Positions 42,772-54,316 of a stretch of DNA of 64,000 bases are shown here, in pieces. Under the pieces are notes generated by a model, which saw nothing but the letters and a program-made list of their open reading frames with translations, was not told the DNA's origin and searched no databases. Position 1 is the first letter of the stretch, and every line of letters begins with the position of its first letter. Made by a program: the position numbers and the translations under genes. The stretch is from Globisporangium splendens (taxonomy: Eukaryota; Oomycota; Peronosporomycetes; Pythiales; Pythiaceae), in assembly GCA_006386115.1 (NCBI GenBank), contig VFIW01000004.1, forward strand, positions 558,001 through 622,000. The letters run 5' to 3'.

Positions 42772-45682
42772 CCAAGTGTGCGTTTGTCAGCGAAATCGCG
42801 AATGGCGAATACAGCGCAGTAGGTGGAACGGAGACCTCTCCTCTCCCTTGTTTCCACCTTCTTCTTCCGCGCGTTACCTGATATTCGCCACAGAGGAAGA
42901 GACAAGATGCCCTTGGCTTGTGTTCTGCAATGCGGCTGTCCTCTAGTAATTAACAGGTGCACGTCGTGACGGAAGCGAGAGGGCACTTGGTGGCGCTTTG
43001 CCTGATGCTTTGACTGCGGAACGCGGCGCGAACGTGCGCCACACGGAACCTTTGAGGAGCGCGCGCGCGACAAAAAACGACAATCTATCGAACAATAGAG
43101 CCGAATGGAAGGTTGTACTGTATGGAGTACTTGGTGGAAGGAATGGATGATGAGAGCGCCAAAGTGAATATGGAGATGGAGGTGGCGGGTGGTAATGCCG
43201 CCTTTGGCCACTTGCGAGAGTTTTGATAAATGGTGGTGGTGCTCAATGTGCGCATATGCGCGTGTGCTGTGGGGGTGCCGCCTCCATATATAGAGGAGAA
43301 AGAAAAAGGAAAGACAGAAGGAAACGCGCTGTGTCCAAGTTGCACACGACCGACAGCGACAGTTTATGTACCCACGTGCTATTTATACAGGTCACCATGG
43401 AAAGAAACGCAGCACGAGGAAACAAGTGACGGACGTTCATATGAGGAACAAGTCTGTCATGAGGTAAAGATGCCATGCATACATGGGAAGCGTCTTCAAT
43501 TGCTGTGATGGATGGATACATAGGCAAGGCTGTTGTTGTCGCATGGCCTGCGCGATGTTGAAGTGGATGGACACCGCAGCAAAATATCCATTGCTTGCCG
43601 CTAGCCTGGCGTGCGTGTGTAAGAATGGTGGATCCGCTTGGCGCATCATATGCACATGCGATATGAGCCTGGGATAGCCGATAAGCTTTGATGCTGTCGT
43701 TCTAGAAATGCCGCTGGGGGAGGATGAGCGAGCCCAGTGTAGTTACTCAGAATAGATCTCTTCGCCATGTTCGCATGTTGAGATCCAAGGACAAGTAAGT
43801 ATGTATGCGTGCGCGAGAAGATCACCTTGAACTCAGCATGTCTCATATCGGACAAGCCTCGGGTGGGTTTCAACAGAGAACGCGGTAGAGTGCGGTGCTT
43901 GAATGGCAGCAGAGAAGAAGAGAAATCACACACACACGCACACACACACATGCGCATTCACGCGATGCCGTTGCCTGTCATAACTTTCGCATTGCGTGTG
44001 CACCGCCACCACCTTTTCTTCTCCCTGCTTGTTCAACACTTGCGTGTCAAACAAAGCGCGCCGCCGTGTCAAATGCCCAGTGCCTCTCCCGTGGCGCATT
44101 TGACACATGGCTACACTCTGGTGATCCTTCCATGAGCTTTCTGGCGGCTGGCTATTACAGTCCACAATGTAATGCACAGCACACTACAGCCAAACGCTCT
44201 GTCAAATGGAAACAGTCGGGCGTGGACGCTGGATCTGCATCGCTTCAGATAATGACCGCCGTCGATTTCTCTTCTCAAGTCTCAAGAGTTCGGAATGCCC
44301 GCAATGCGTGCCGCCTTTTTACCTCAGGGCTCGGATAGTTGCAGTAATCACGATTGATTCAAGTTAGTCTCCGGATGGAAAACACCAAGTCAGAGCCTTG
44401 TCGCCTCTTTTGTCGGAACTGCGCGCCATCTACTTGAAGAATGGAATGTCTGCAACAAAAGCTTCTGAGTGTCAACGACATGCAATCTCCTCGAAAGCTA
44501 GAACGCATGCAACTTTGCGATGGAAGTAGGAATTCGACGTGAAGCATCTTGGTCCCACGTCAATTCACACGATGCATTCTGGCTCAGGGTATGACCACCT
44601 CGCACTATCCAGTGGACGGGAGCAACTCTTCTTTTATCTCCCCCCAAGTGCCGCAAATTCCCAGTGTCATGTGCATTTTGTTGGCTATCATATGGATAAG
44701 CATGTGTTGTTGAGTACACGACGGCACCTTGAAGTCTTCAAGACTGAACTTCAGATCCCGACTTGCACACAAATGCAAATGTCAAAATGCGATTATATGC
44801 TGCCTCGCTAGCAAAAATGTGACACAAATCGGCTGCCCTCGCCTTAGGTGCGTAGACATCACATTTTGGCGATATTCAAATCTACTGCTTTTCAACTATT
44901 GCACAGACCAAATAAGTGATGCGAAGGCGAACTTCATGCTCACCGTTAATCCTCTAGCAAATTGCACTCGTCCGAGCAGGACGATCCTACACGTTGCCGT
45001 TCACTTGCAGTCTATCTGCATGCCAGACACCACAGATGACTGAATAAGCAGTTCGATGATATGACGAGAATGCGCAGAATAACAACGAGGAGTGGCATAA
45101 GCTGTCACCACTTTCGCACAGCGATTCACGTATCCGAATGTATCGTACGCCAGTGCCGCTAAAGTGCTTGTCGTCAGAGGTATCACCAGCTTGGGTGGCA
45201 CGAAACACTCATTTCGCCACAGAATCACTTATTGTGTCACTAAGGGACACATATGTCCACATATTGTCATTTTCCCTTGAGTCTGATCATTTGCTGGCTC
45301 GCATCGATGACGCTCGCACGCACCGAGAATTTGTAATCGCGCCAAGTCAAATGCCCCAGCACTGGCATCGATCACACCCTCAGCGACTGTTGTACTACTA
45401 TTAGTTAACGGGGTGGCTCCCGTGCCGCGTCAAAGTGCAGTATCATCATCAGGATTGCTGATTATGACGTCCAGATTGAAGAGAAGCAACAAATAAAGTG
45501 CCTTTGACACCAGCAGCTCGTTTCTCGCCGAGTCAACCAAAGCGATGGAAGAGAATGGCTCTCGCCCGTCTTCCACCTCCAAGCGCAGATCGTGACTTGA
45601 TATTGGGTTGACTGGCATCGTCAGAACAGACAGCTCCACCCCAGCCAGAGAGAGAAGGCAGCAACACACCCGCCTTCTCCTT
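42772..45682. other. long intergenic region; right part belongs to a segmental duplication
   Basis: No gene could be supported. From about 43725 the sequence is recognisably similar, with many indels, to 50400-52080. A CA/CACG dinucleotide tract lies near 43926-43950. Confidence 0.6.
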
Positions 45683-45698
45683 TCATTTTTCGATTTGC
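45683..45698 (+). promoter_or_regulatory. oomycete core promoter-like element of CD36 copy A
   Basis: TCATTTTTCGATTTGC combines the initiator TCAYTYY with the A/T flank at the expected spacing, 39-54 bases before the ATG. The identical string precedes copy B. Confidence 0.5.
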
Positions 45699-45736
45699 TT
45701 GCTGGCATCGACACCGACATTGCGACAACAGCGACG

Positions 45737-47923
45737 ATGGATTCGAACAATGGACCTCTCACTCCCCCGCAGGAGCGCTACGAGAAGACCGTGACACCAG
45801 GCAAGGACGAGAACGAAGTCACGAAGAAGGGCAGGTGCATGCGGCCGACTGCGCTCGGCAAGACGCTCATCGGCGTCGGCGTGTTCTTGGTTCTGTTTGG
45901 CATCCTCTACGGCACAGTGTTGCCCAAGGTCATTGACGACAAAGTCAACGACGGCGTCGTGACGTGCAACGCCAAGGACGGCGCCAAGACCGAGTACGTT
46001 GATGCGTACGGTGATTGCGATGAGTGCACGCCGTACTACTACAACCTGTACATGTTCAACGTCACGAATGCCGAGGTTCACTTGGCCACGAACGCTAAGC
46101 TCCAGTTGCAGGAAGTCGGTCCGTACGCGTTCCGCCGTCGTCAGATCCGCGTGGACGTCTCTTTCGACGACAACAACCGCGTGAGCTTCAAGCAGTACAC
46201 ATACCATACGTTTGATCCGTCGATGAGCTGCGAAGGGTGCTCGGATCAGGACGCCGTGATCGGGTACGACATCGGGTACTTGAACGCAATCGCACAGGCT
46301 GGCGGTGAGCGCGCGTTCTTGATTCGCCTAGCGCTCGGTTCGTTTGCGAGAACCAGCAACAGTTCTGGATTGACTGAAATAATCCAAACGAACGGAGCGC
46401 AGATGATGAAATGGATGAACGGGCTCAACTCGTTTGATCCCGTCGCGCTCCAGACCGTGAGTCCGCGTGTGCTCAACTTCCTGCTCACGGGACCAGCGGC
46501 GATCCAGGACTTGGTACTCGAGGGCTTTGCGTACAATGGCATCTTTGCGACGCGCACGATCTCGCAATGGGCGCTTGGGTACCCGAGCATGCTCGCAGGT
46601 ATCGGCTTGGCGTCCAACTACAACAACGTGTGCGTTACCGGTGGCATGAACGACCGATGTGCTGCATGCGTCGGTAATGAAGCCACACCTGAGTGCTTGC
46701 AGATCTGGAACGAATGCCGCAAATGTACGTCCGGGGCACGCGTCTTGGCGCTCAACAACGTGACGTGCGGTCAGCTCACGAACATTTACGCGGCTGCTTA
46801 CGGCGCAGAGGCTGCTGCGACGTGGGCCAGCGGCACCTGTGGCTTGTGCTCGTCGAGCATTCCGCTGTGTGCAGCGCCATTGCCTGGCATCGCCGAGCGT
46901 TCGGGTCTCGATTTCTCGCAGACCCCGCCTGCAAGCTCGAGCTTGCGCACGTTCATCATGCGCACCGGCTGCGACGACAAAGATCACATCAACGAGTACG
47001 AACAGTACGATGGGTACCGCGCCACAGCCTTATGGTCGCCGTCAGTGGACCCGACGCGCAACCCGACGCTGTCAGAGATCATCGCGTTCCAAACGTACGG
47101 CAACTGCGCAAATCCGACGGGAAACTTCTCGTGCTCGCCCGTGCGCGGCAGCGACGCCACGAGTCTGCATCCGGGTGGTGTGAGTATCACCGGCTTTGAA
47201 GACACGATCGACCAAGAGACAGCCGACATTTACGTGTTCCAGGGGTTCCAGAACGTGACGATCAACCAGGTCCAAGAGGTCAAGTACCGCGGCATCAAGC
47301 TGCATCGCTTCCAGGCACCGAACGATTTGCTGACGCGGAACCCGACGAACGCGTGGCTCGGTACGGGTACACCCGTGAGTGGCGTGCAGTCGCTGGCGTT
47401 CACGTCCAACTTCTTGGCATACATGTCGTACCCGTTGTTCATCCACGGTGACCGATCTCTGCTCGACAACGTCGACCTCACACTGTTAAACGGTGTCGTA
47501 GCCAAGCAAGAGTCGTTGTACGACTCCAATGGCGTGCTCCACTCCGAGTACGACGAGCGATTCACTACTTACATGGATGTCGAAGCCGGCACCGGCAAGA
47601 CCATGCGCGCGCGCAGACGCTTGCAGGCATCGTACGCGCTGTCGTACTCGATCGCAGACCCGACGGTCGTGATGTCCGATGTGCTCTGGCCCAACCTCAC
47701 GGCCGAAGTGATCGCGCCAGCGTACCACGGAGAAGAAAGCGCGACGATCACCTCCAAGCGCGTTAGCTCGTACAAGACCATCCGCAACATCTTGCGTTCC
47801 ATTATCCCGGTGCTCATCATCGCCATCGTGCTCGGTCTTGCTCTCGCTATCTACGGCGTCGTGTACTACCGTCGCGCCGTGGCCGCTCCTGCGAGCTCCA
47901 AATTGGCAGCGAACGATGCGTAA
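45737..47923 (+). CDS. CD36/LIMP-2 family (scavenger receptor class B) protein, copy A
   Basis: Intronless, 728 codons from MDSNNGPLTPPQ. The frame is open upstream to 45608, but this ATG follows a good core promoter and is shared with copy B. Two membrane helices bracket a large lumenal/extracellular domain: TALGKTLIGVGVFLVLFGIL near residues 38-60 and IIPVLIIAIVLGLALAIYGV near 690-712, the CD36/LIMP-2 topology. Family landmarks after helix 1 are YYYNLYMFNVTNAEV, LQLQEVGPYAFRRRQIRVDV and FKQYTYHTFDP. The C-terminal part has YRGIKLHRF. A cysteine-rich insert (CVTGGMNDRCAACVGN, CLQIWNECRKC, CGLCSSSIPLC) is larger than in animal members. Such proteins take up lipids or lipoproteins or act as lysosomal membrane/sorting proteins. 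The tail is short, without an obvious dileucine signal. Copy B is nearly identical apart from a patch at about codons 165-235. Confidence 0.9.
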   Translation: MDSNNGPLTPPQERYEKTVTPGKDENEVTKKGRCMRPTALGKTLIGVGVFLVLFGILYGTVLPKVIDDKVNDGVVTCNAKDGAKTEYVDAYGDCDECTPYYYNLYMFNVTNAEVHLATNAKLQLQEVGPYAFRRRQIRVDVSFDDNNRVSFKQYTYHTFDPSMSCEGCSDQDAVIGYDIGYLNAIAQAGGERAFLIRLALGSFARTSNSSGLTEIIQTNGAQMMKWMNGLNSFDPVALQTVSPRVLNFLLTGPAAIQDLVLEGFAYNGIFATRTISQWALGYPSMLAGIGLASNYNNVCVTGGMNDRCAACVGNEATPECLQIWNECRKCTSGARVLALNNVTCGQLTNIYAAAYGAEAAATWASGTCGLCSSSIPLCAAPLPGIAERSGLDFSQTPPASSSLRTFIMRTGCDDKDHINEYEQYDGYRATALWSPSVDPTRNPTLSEIIAFQTYGNCANPTGNFSCSPVRGSDATSLHPGGVSITGFEDTIDQETADIYVFQGFQNVTINQVQEVKYRGIKLHRFQAPNDLLTRNPTNAWLGTGTPVSGVQSLAFTSNFLAYMSYPLFIHGDRSLLDNVDLTLLNGVVAKQESLYDSNGVLHSEYDERFTTYMDVEAGTGKTMRARRRLQASYALSYSIADPTVVMSDVLWPNLTAEVIAPAYHGEESATITSKRVSSYKTIRNILRSIIPVLIIAIVLGLALAIYGVVYYRRAVAAPASSKLAANDA

Positions 47924-48127
47924 AGCAATAATTCACAGTCTCCTTTGTCTTCATATCCATTCACACACTAAGTAAAAGTGCGAGCGAGCGACGATTCCAT
48001 TCTTCTTGGCATTGCCTTCTGTGCATTCAGCCCCATCTCTCCCAATCTCACGAGCACACACTATAAATGTGCATGCCCGTACATCCACTCAGATGGGGAA
48101 CGTTGAACACCCATTAGTTGTGTCTTC
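47924..48127. other. 3' region of CD36 copy A
   Basis: Short spacer similar to the one after copy B (54317-54619). No gene. Confidence 0.5.
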
Positions 48128-48570
48128 CTCTGTTGTTTTTTCAGGGTGACGTTTTCAGCATTTGGGATCCGCTCACAAACTCACGCTCTCCACCCCGTCT
48201 CGCAGGGAGCGTCGTCACGAGCGTTGCCCAACACTGTTCTTGTCGCTGCTGCTGCCACGCAGCATACAAAACGTTGCTATCCTTGTTCTCTTCCTGGCTC
48301 AAGAACTCGAGATCTTTCTTCAAGCAAAGAGGTCACAAGACTGATTCATCGAGTCGACGTTCCGGGAATGTTGCAACGTTTTACAAGTGTCTCGACGGTA
48401 CTTGGTAAAAGTGTCCACGCGGAGATCACGTTGTCGGCGCGATCCCAGTCCAGACGTTGGGTTTCAAATACCCAATGAAGCGCTTCACTTGGTGTGCGTT
48501 GGTGATGGACTTCTCGTGCGATGCGCATACACACGTCGCGTGCGCTTCTTTCCTTCTGCGGGACGTCAAG
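48128..48570 (-). pseudogene. relic of a GH3 beta-glucosidase-like gene
   Basis: Three stretches match, in order and orientation, separate parts of the intact GH3 gene at 54620-57436. GACGTTTTCAG and GGGAGCGTCG near 48148-48216 match its 3' end. CAAGACTGATTCATC near 48337 with CTCGACGGTA near 48391 match the LDESVLRILQ/VESL region. The part around 48440-48476 matches the DRADNVISDW/GYSNPTSG region (here DRADNVISAW). Large internal parts are missing and frames are broken. Its place just beyond CD36 copy A mirrors the intact gene beyond copy B. Confidence 0.8.
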
Positions 48571-49327
48571 TCCTCGTATGCGGCCAACTGCGGCGCCAAC
48601 CTCGCAGCAGAAACTCTGTTGCTCCATCGTCTCCCCTTCTGTGATTCTTTCTGTTGCTGGTCAGTGAGAACGACGTCGAAAAGCTCAATGTTGACTGCGT
48701 CGGTGCGACATGTGCGCACGATTACGATTTTGACTAATCCCTATGAAACTTGATATGCCTGCTATTATGCATTTGAGGGAGGCTGTGCCTAATTTACGCG
48801 GAGAATAGTCTGTGTGCGAGAACAAGACTAGTGCTCGAATTGGATTTTGTGGCTTTTCAGATAACCGGTTTTATTTACCAGTGTTCAGCAAACCTCTCTT
48901 TTCAGCTTGATGTGAAACCTGCAGCTTAGCTCATTTTTCGTATCAGCATCACATGTGTCGGAGAGGAGCCACACGGACTACATTCAGATGCAACGGCAAG
49001 CAAACGGAGTTCTCTGGACAGTGACCGACTGGGCCGGGGATGCTACTTGTCAGCAAGACGTTGCAACGATCGAAGAAGAAATAAAACCATAGGGTGGACA
49101 TTCAAACCGCACCCGCTCACGACGCACTGTCCGTGGCTGGTGCATGAACGTACGACCCCAAACACCATCCAGAAGACAATTAACCGAGCACGAACACGAA
49201 GGCTGCACAACAAGTTGTATCAAGGTCTCGGAGGACTTACAGACAAGCTCAACGAAGTCGCGAAAACTGATCGGTGGCACAGTCATGTGCAGTACCGACT
49301 ACCAGCAGATCAATGGAAGCATCGAGG
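48571..49327. other. spacer between GH3 relic and retroelement relic
   Basis: Short open frames only. Part of this may be degraded retroelement sequence upstream of the RNase H segment, but I cannot show it. Confidence 0.35.
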
Positions 49328-49860
49328 CAGCAATTGATGGGAACTCAAAGCATGCGGCTATGCGTACATGGGACCGGAAATCACGGACAATTGGTGTGAA
49401 TACAACGCACTGAAAGATGGTCAGGCGAACAGTGCACACTACCTACAGCACTGTGAATCATGTTGGAAGTCTTCAGAGACAGCCGAATGATTAACGCAGC
49501 TCAGAACGGGTTCGCCTCAGTACGCCAGACCGAGTTACAGCCACCGGCAGTTCGAGTAAATCAAATCGTCGCCAGCTTTGCGTGGACCTCCTGGAACCAC
49601 ACAAAACGAGAACAAAACAAAATGGCCGATCTTCTCGCCAACATGGCAATGAACTCCAAGACTGCGAAGATACTCACCGACGAATCGCGGGGAAATGATC
49701 AAGTTCTTATGTCCCAAGTCGCAGCTCTACTCGACAATGATATCGGTGCCACACCGTCAAAACTTAAAACACGTCACTCTCTCAGCAGTGTTAATGAGAC
49801 TCAGGAATTCTTCAACTGTAGATCATACGTTCAATAGAATCACCTTCTCTCTCGTATCGC
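49328..49860 (+). mobile_element. retroelement RNase H domain relic, copy 1
   Basis: Pieces in three frames reconstruct an RNase H-like domain: IDGNSKH (first catalytic Asp), then YAYMGPEITDNWCEYNALKDG (Glu in CEY), then MLEVFRDSRMINAAQNG (Asp in RDS) and WNHTKREQNKMADLLANMAM (final Asp in MAD). The late pattern is typical of RNase H domains at the end of retrotransposon polyproteins. Two frameshifts separate the pieces, so it is inactive. A nearly identical copy with the same frameshifts lies at 62503-63020. Reverse transcriptase and terminal repeats were not recognised. Confidence 0.72.
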
Positions 49861-50399
49861 CATCCCAAGCAAAGAAGAGCAGCAAGCTTCGACACCAAAT
49901 GCTAGCTTACAAGTCACAGACTACACTTGCTGCGTCCCATTGGATCGGAGCTGTTCAGCATAAAAGCTTCTTGGGTGCGCCTTTCAATGGCTGGACTTCA
50001 CTCCAATTTGCGAGACTCACTCGGCACCAAATCTGGAGAAAACCAGTGTCGGCGCTTCTACTGCGTCACTGTGGTCAACAATCAACCGCACATTCACTCC
50101 AACATCGCTCTGGCTAAAACCGAATATTGTAATTGTTGGTTTTCCTACTCTTGTGCTCACTGCAACACAACTCGGATTAAAACCCATTTCTGGAAAAGAT
50201 AGGGTTTGATCGAAACTAAACCCAGCTTTTCGAATAAGCGAAGACATTATCGTAGCAAATATTTAAAGCCAGTGGTGACAAATTTGGTTTTACTAATTGT
50301 AAAGTAAACCCAGCAAACTTGAAACGTTTCTTTTCTTTGTTATCCTCTGTGCAAGGTGTGCGTGGTGGGGTGCACGATAAGCGCTGCTGGACGAGAGCG
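49861..50399. other. spacer before duplication unit B
   Basis: No gene or recognised element. Confidence 0.4.
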
Positions 50400-52078
50400 A
50401 GCGAGCCTGGCCTCAGAAAAATAGACCGCGCTCTCCTTGCCATCTTCTCACGTTTAGATCCAGCCAGGTCACTCGCACTCAGCATGTCTCACATTGGACA
50501 CGTCCTGCGAGAGAATGTGGAAAAAGTGCGGTGCTTGCCTTCCAGGAGAGAGAAAAGAAAAAAAAAGACTCGAGTGCACATTCATGCGGTGCTGCTCCCT
50601 GTCATAACTTTCGCAATGTGCGTGCACCGCCGCCGTCTCTTCTTCTGTCTGGCAGCATGCCAAACAAAGCGCGCCGCCTTCTTGTCAAACGTCCGGTGCC
50701 GCAGCGTGCCTTTGCCTCTTGACACATGGCTACACTGCGGTGCTTTGCCGATCCGTTCCTGGATGGCTAGTTACTCCACTACACAGCGCGTTACAGCCAG
50801 ACAAATGCTCTATTGAATGGAAACAGGCAAGTTCGGAGACAGGATCTACATTGCGATTGCACTCGTCACATGCCACGCATGGTAGCAGGATTCGGATGCT
50901 AAAATGTACGCATCCATAAACAGGTCAATGTTGTCCTGAGATCTACTCTTGAGATTCCGTGTCTTGATTCCGAAAACGCGATCATTGTTGCTCAATCCAA
51001 AGCCGCTCGAGTGATATAGGCACGCCAGTCAAAACAGACAACAGGTCACTTCACCGCCGTCGATACTCGACTGCAGCATGATTGGCGCCGCTTCTGGATG
51101 TCCACAATACATAGCATGTCCCCTTTTTCTACCTCAGGAGTTCAGACGCATGCAGTAATCATGATTAACTTTAGTCACCAGATGGAAAATCCAGCCAGGC
51201 GCATTCATTTATTGATGGATGGATCTGGTGGACCTCGCTGGTTGTCATCTCTTCTCTTTATATCAGCGGCATGCGGTCACCTTTCGAAGCATGGAGCGCA
51301 GGCATGGTGGGGAATCATCATCACCACTGGAAAAGGAAAGAGAAAAAACGACGTGAAGCTGAGGCGTCTCGCTTCACGTCACTTTTCACGAAATGCCCAC
51401 GGACGCACATCGCGCCACGGCGCTGGCCACCGCGCGTGGTAAACATCTGATGGACCGAAGCAATTGTTCTTTTTCTCTTCCATCGCAAATCCTCAGCACC
51501 ATGCACACTAGCCATCCCGTGCTGGAGAAAATGGCAGCACATAATCACGCCTCGCTCGTTAGATTAGTACATTTGTTCGAGGCGCTCATGAAATCTTGAG
51601 ACATAACTTCAGATCATCCCAAGGGCTCGAACATGATCATTTGCTTGCGCGCGTTGATCACGCCTCGAGTTTGATTGTGGCATGGCCAAAACCTCGTAAT
51701 CTTGGCGCTTCACCCAACAGACTAGCATTGGCAAGTGCACCAGCACTAGTTTAACGCCCATCTCGACTGTTGTTTATGGCGCCGAGGTCGAGAGAGGTAG
51801 AGGAAAAGTGGAGAGAGAAAAGGCAAATAGGCGCTGGGCCACCTGTGACACCAGCAGCTCGCTTCCTCGTTAAGCCAATCAATCAACCACATGATAGAAG
51901 AGAAGGGAGTGTCCATCTTCCATCTCCTGCCATTCCCCTGTGCCTCAATGCGTCAAGTGTTCAAAAACGTGGATCGCGACTTGAAGTTGGGTTGACTGGC
52001 ATCATCAGCATCCGCACCAGAACCGGCAGCCTCACGCCTGCCAGAGAGAGAAGGCAGCAACACACCCGCCTTCTCCTT

Positions 52079-52094
52079 TCATTTTTCGATTTGC
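52079..52094 (+). promoter_or_regulatory. oomycete core promoter-like element of CD36 copy B
   Basis: Same string as before copy A (TCATTTTTCGATTTGC), 39-54 bases before the ATG at 52133. Confidence 0.5.
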
Positions 52095-52132
52095 TTGCTG
52101 GCATCGACACCGACATTGCGACAACAGCGACG

Positions 52133-54316
52133 ATGGATTCGAACAATGGACCTCTCACTCCCCCGCAGGAGCGCTACGAGAAGACCGTGACACCAGGCAA
52201 GGACGAGAACGAAGTCACGAAGAAGGGCAGGTGCATGCGGCCGACTGCGCTCGGCAAGACGCTCATCGGCGTCGGCGTGTTCTTGGTTCTGTTTGGCATC
52301 CTCTACGGCACAGTGTTGCCCAAGGTCATTGACGACAAAGTCAACGACGGCGTCGTGACGTGCAACGCCAAGGACGGCGCCAAGACGAAGTACGTTGATG
52401 CGTACGGTGATTGCGATGAGTGCACGCCGTACTACTACAACCTGTACATGTTCAACGTCACGAATGCCGAGGTTCACTTGGCCACGAACGCTAAGCTCCA
52501 GTTGCAGGAAGTCGGTCCGTACGCGTTCCGCCGTCGTCAGATCCGCGTGGACGTCTCTTTCGACGACAACAACCGCGTGAGCTTCAAGCAGTACACATAC
52601 CATACGTTTGATCCGTCGATGAGCTGCGAAGGGTGCTCGGATCAAGATAAGGTGATCGGATACAACGTTGGGTACTTGAGCACAATCGCACAGGCTGGCG
52701 GTGAGCGCGCGTTCTTGACTCGCTTGGCACGGGGTTCGTTTGCGAGAACCAACAATACTGGACTTGACGAGACGATCCGAACGAACGGAGCGCAGATGAT
52801 GAGATGGGTCAATGGACTGAACTCGTTTGATCCTGTCGCGCTCCAGACCGTGAGTCCACGTGTGCTCAACTTCCTGCTCACGGGACCAGCGGCGATCCAG
52901 GACTTGGTACTCGAGGGCTTTGCGTACAATGGCATCTTTGCGACGCGCACGATCTCGCAATGGGCGCTTGGGTACCCGAGCATGCTCGCAGGTATCGGCT
53001 TGGCGTCCAACTACAACAACGTGTGCGTTACCGGTGGCATGAACGACCGATGTGCTGCATGCGTCGGTAATGAAGCCACACCTGAGTGCTTGCAGATCTG
53101 GAACGAATGCCGCAAATGTACGTCCGGGGCACGCGTCTTGGCGCTCAACAACGTGACGTGCGGTCAGCTCACGAACATTTACGCGGCTGCTTACGGCGCA
53201 GAGGCTGCTGCGACGTGGGCCAGCGGCACCTGTGGCTTGTGCTCGTCGAGTATTCCGCTGTGTGCAGCACCATTGCCTGGCATCGCCGAGCGTTCGGGTC
53301 TCGATTTCTCGCAGACCCCGCCTGCAAGCTCGAGCTTGCGCACGTTCATCATGCGCACCGGCTGCGACGACAAAGATCACATCAACGAGTACGAACAGTA
53401 CGATGGGTACCGCGCCACAGCCTTATGGTCGCCGTCAGTGGACCCGACGCGCAACCCGACGCTGTCAGAGATCATCGCGTTCCAAACGTACGGCAACTGC
53501 GCAAATCCGACGGGAAACTTCTCGTGCTCGCCCGTGCGCGGCAGCGACGCCACGAGTCTGCATCCGGGTGGTGTGAGTATCACCGGCTTTGAAGACACGA
53601 TCGACCAAGAGACAGCCGACATTTACGTGTTCCAGGGGTTCCAGAACGTGACGATCAACCAGGTCCAAGAGGTCAAGTACCGCGGCATCAAGCTGCATCG
53701 CTTCCAGGCACCGAACGATTTGCTGACGCGGAACCCGACGAACGCGTGGCTCGGTACGGGTACACCCGTGAGTGGCGTGCAGTCGCTGGCGTTCACGTCC
53801 AACTTCTTGGCATACATGTCGTACCCGTTGTTCATCCACGGTGACCGATCTCTGCTCGACAACGTCGACCTCACACTGTTAAACGGTGTCGTAGCCAAGC
53901 AAGAGTCGTTGTACGACTCCAATGGCGTGCTCCACTCCGAGTACGACGAGCGATTCACTACTTACATGGATGTCGAAGCCGGCACCGGCAAGACCATGCG
54001 CGCGCGCAGACGCTTGCAGGCATCGTACGCGCTGTCGTACTCGATCGCAGACCCGACGGTCGTGATGTCCGATGTGCTCTGGCCCAACCTCACGGCCGAA
54101 GTGATCGCGCCAGCGTACCACGGAGAAGAAAGCGCGACGATCACCTCCAAGCGCGTTAGCTCGTACAAGACCATCCGCAACATCTTGCGTTCCATTATCC
54201 CGGTGCTCATCATCGCCATCGTGCTCGGTCTTGCTCTCGCTATCTACGGCGTCGTGTACTACCGTCGCGCCGTGGCCGCTCCTGCGAAGACCAAATCCAC
54301 TGTAAACGACGTGTAA
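52133..54316 (+). CDS. CD36/LIMP-2 family (scavenger receptor class B) protein, copy B
   Basis: Intronless, 727 codons from MDSNNGPLTPPQ, identical to copy A over most of its length. Differences cluster in one patch (about codons 165-235: KVIGYNVGYLSTIAQ against AVIGYDIGYLNAIAQ, and NNTGLDETIRTNG against SNSSGLTEIIQTNG, one residue shorter) and in the last eight residues (KTKSTVNDV against SSKLAANDA). Membrane helices, the LQEVGPYAF motif and the cysteine-rich insert are as in copy A. The frame is open for about 120 codons upstream, but the core promoter element lies inside that stretch, so I keep the internal ATG. The gene converges on the intact GH3 gene, with stop codons about 300 bp apart. 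Confidence 0.9.
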   Translation: MDSNNGPLTPPQERYEKTVTPGKDENEVTKKGRCMRPTALGKTLIGVGVFLVLFGILYGTVLPKVIDDKVNDGVVTCNAKDGAKTKYVDAYGDCDECTPYYYNLYMFNVTNAEVHLATNAKLQLQEVGPYAFRRRQIRVDVSFDDNNRVSFKQYTYHTFDPSMSCEGCSDQDKVIGYNVGYLSTIAQAGGERAFLTRLARGSFARTNNTGLDETIRTNGAQMMRWVNGLNSFDPVALQTVSPRVLNFLLTGPAAIQDLVLEGFAYNGIFATRTISQWALGYPSMLAGIGLASNYNNVCVTGGMNDRCAACVGNEATPECLQIWNECRKCTSGARVLALNNVTCGQLTNIYAAAYGAEAAATWASGTCGLCSSSIPLCAAPLPGIAERSGLDFSQTPPASSSLRTFIMRTGCDDKDHINEYEQYDGYRATALWSPSVDPTRNPTLSEIIAFQTYGNCANPTGNFSCSPVRGSDATSLHPGGVSITGFEDTIDQETADIYVFQGFQNVTINQVQEVKYRGIKLHRFQAPNDLLTRNPTNAWLGTGTPVSGVQSLAFTSNFLAYMSYPLFIHGDRSLLDNVDLTLLNGVVAKQESLYDSNGVLHSEYDERFTTYMDVEAGTGKTMRARRRLQASYALSYSIADPTVVMSDVLWPNLTAEVIAPAYHGEESATITSKRVSSYKTIRNILRSIIPVLIIAIVLGLALAIYGVVYYRRAVAAPAKTKSTVNDV

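Larger units (their letters stand above)
43725..48570. repeat. segmental duplication unit A (CD36 gene plus GH3 relic)
   Basis: Non-coding sequence shared with unit B includes CTCAGCATGTCTCA (43834 and 50479), CTGTCATAACTTTCGCA (43975 and 50599), CAAACAAAGCGCGCCGCC (44049 and 50662), TTGACACATGGCTACACT (44099 and 50719) and GATCATTTGCT (45286 and 51632). The order is the same in both, followed by the CD36 gene and then GH3 sequence on the opposite strand. Confidence 0.8.

Noticed and set aside
51770..52132. Treating the upstream open frame as the true N-terminus of CD36 copy B
   Set aside because: Copy A lacks an equivalent ATG, a core promoter string lies inside the extension, and CD36 proteins have short N-terminal tails.
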